Assembly: GCA_037441525.1 (NCBI GenBank)
Contig: JBBISA010000071.1
Coordinates: 1 to 14,820, forward strand
DNA: 14,820 nucleotides
Direction of reading: 5' to 3'
Source: SKVR01 sp037441525
GTDB taxonomy: Bacteria; Bacteroidota; Bacteroidia; Bacteroidales; UBA7960
Below are positions 14,788-14,820 of the stretch, one piece after another. The position numbers and the translations under genes are program-made. The number at the start of each line of letters is the position of its first letter. The stretch's first letter is position 1. The notes below the pieces were generated by a model. That model did not search any database. It saw nothing but the letters and a program-made list of their open reading frames with translations, and had not been told where the DNA came from.

Positions 14788-14820
14788 ATGGATTTTACGA
14801 AAGATTTTTTCAATTTGCTT
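14788..14820 (+). CDS. possible start of a gene running off the window
   Basis: ATG at 14788 opens a frame reading MDFTKDFFNLL to the end of the window without a stop. Support is only the start codon, the -7-like box 16 bp upstream and the divergent layout with satD. Eleven codons are too few to name a family. Confidence 0.35.
   Translation, partial: MDFTKDFFNLL

Noticed and set aside
1..14820. CRISPR array, tRNA, rRNA, insertion sequence or integrase
   Set aside because: No regularly spaced repeats, no cloverleaf or rRNA-like segment and no transposase motif were seen by eye on either strand; small degraded IS ends cannot be excluded without a search.

Overview
The window looks like a chromosomal segment of a Bacteroidota bacterium, most likely a Bacteroidales/Marinilabiliales-type lineage. 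The signs are moderate GC, no Shine-Dalgarno sequences ahead of convincing genes, TAnnTTTG-type -7 promoter elements, and protein families typical of that phylum: a RecQ with a long C-terminal tail, a membrane-anchored OmpH/Skp-like protein, a DPRP-type photolyase-related protein, and a SatD/DUF3307 pair. No rRNA, tRNA, CRISPR array, integrase or intact transposase was seen.

Left part (about 1-5220). A plus-strand run encodes RecQ helicase, an OmpH/Skp-like envelope protein and an exported isoaspartyl peptidase/L-asparaginase that overlaps the ompH end by 17 bp. It meets, stop codon against stop codon, a minus-strand pair: a dCMP deaminase and a small P-loop kinase, probably a deoxynucleoside monophosphate kinase. 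That pair would supply the dUMP/dTMP branch of DNA precursor synthesis.

Middle part (5221-10456). A cryptochrome/photolyase-related protein (+) converges on an old-yellow-enzyme ene-reductase (-), with a plausible terminator between them. A 390-bp divergent region follows. It carries an orphan promoter-like element with a 14-codon reading frame, and then a strong promoter with a perfect 16-bp palindrome. From that promoter runs an operon: a MarR-family regulator, a cation diffusion facilitator (zinc-type HD/HD site) and an isoprenylcysteine-methyltransferase-family membrane protein. The palindrome sits between the -33 and -7 positions and is most simply the MarR autoregulatory operator.

Degenerate island (10463-13190). 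Four neighbouring genes are broken, each in a different way. A ketopantoate-reductase-like gene has lost its middle. A GNAT acetyltransferase has a stop, a frameshift and an internal deletion. A class II Fic protein carries two nonsense codons that leave the catalytic core open. A nitroreductase survives only as its C-terminal part. Several of these are visible only when frames are spliced or stops are read through, so simple ORF calling would give misleading small hypotheticals.

Right part (13177-14820). A minus-strand two-gene operon with a 4-bp ATGA overlap encodes a SatD-family protein and a polytopic DUF3307 membrane protein. SatD shows resemblance to class III nucleotide cyclase motifs plus a C-terminal HTH, which I flag as an inference. 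Upstream lies a 277-bp region with a large imperfect hairpin and the probable start of another plus-strand gene that runs off the window.

Most promising for new biology: the MarR-CDF-ICMT cassette with its operator, the SatD/DUF3307 pair, the photolyase-like protein that lacks most expected iron-sulfur ligands, and the decayed Fic locus.
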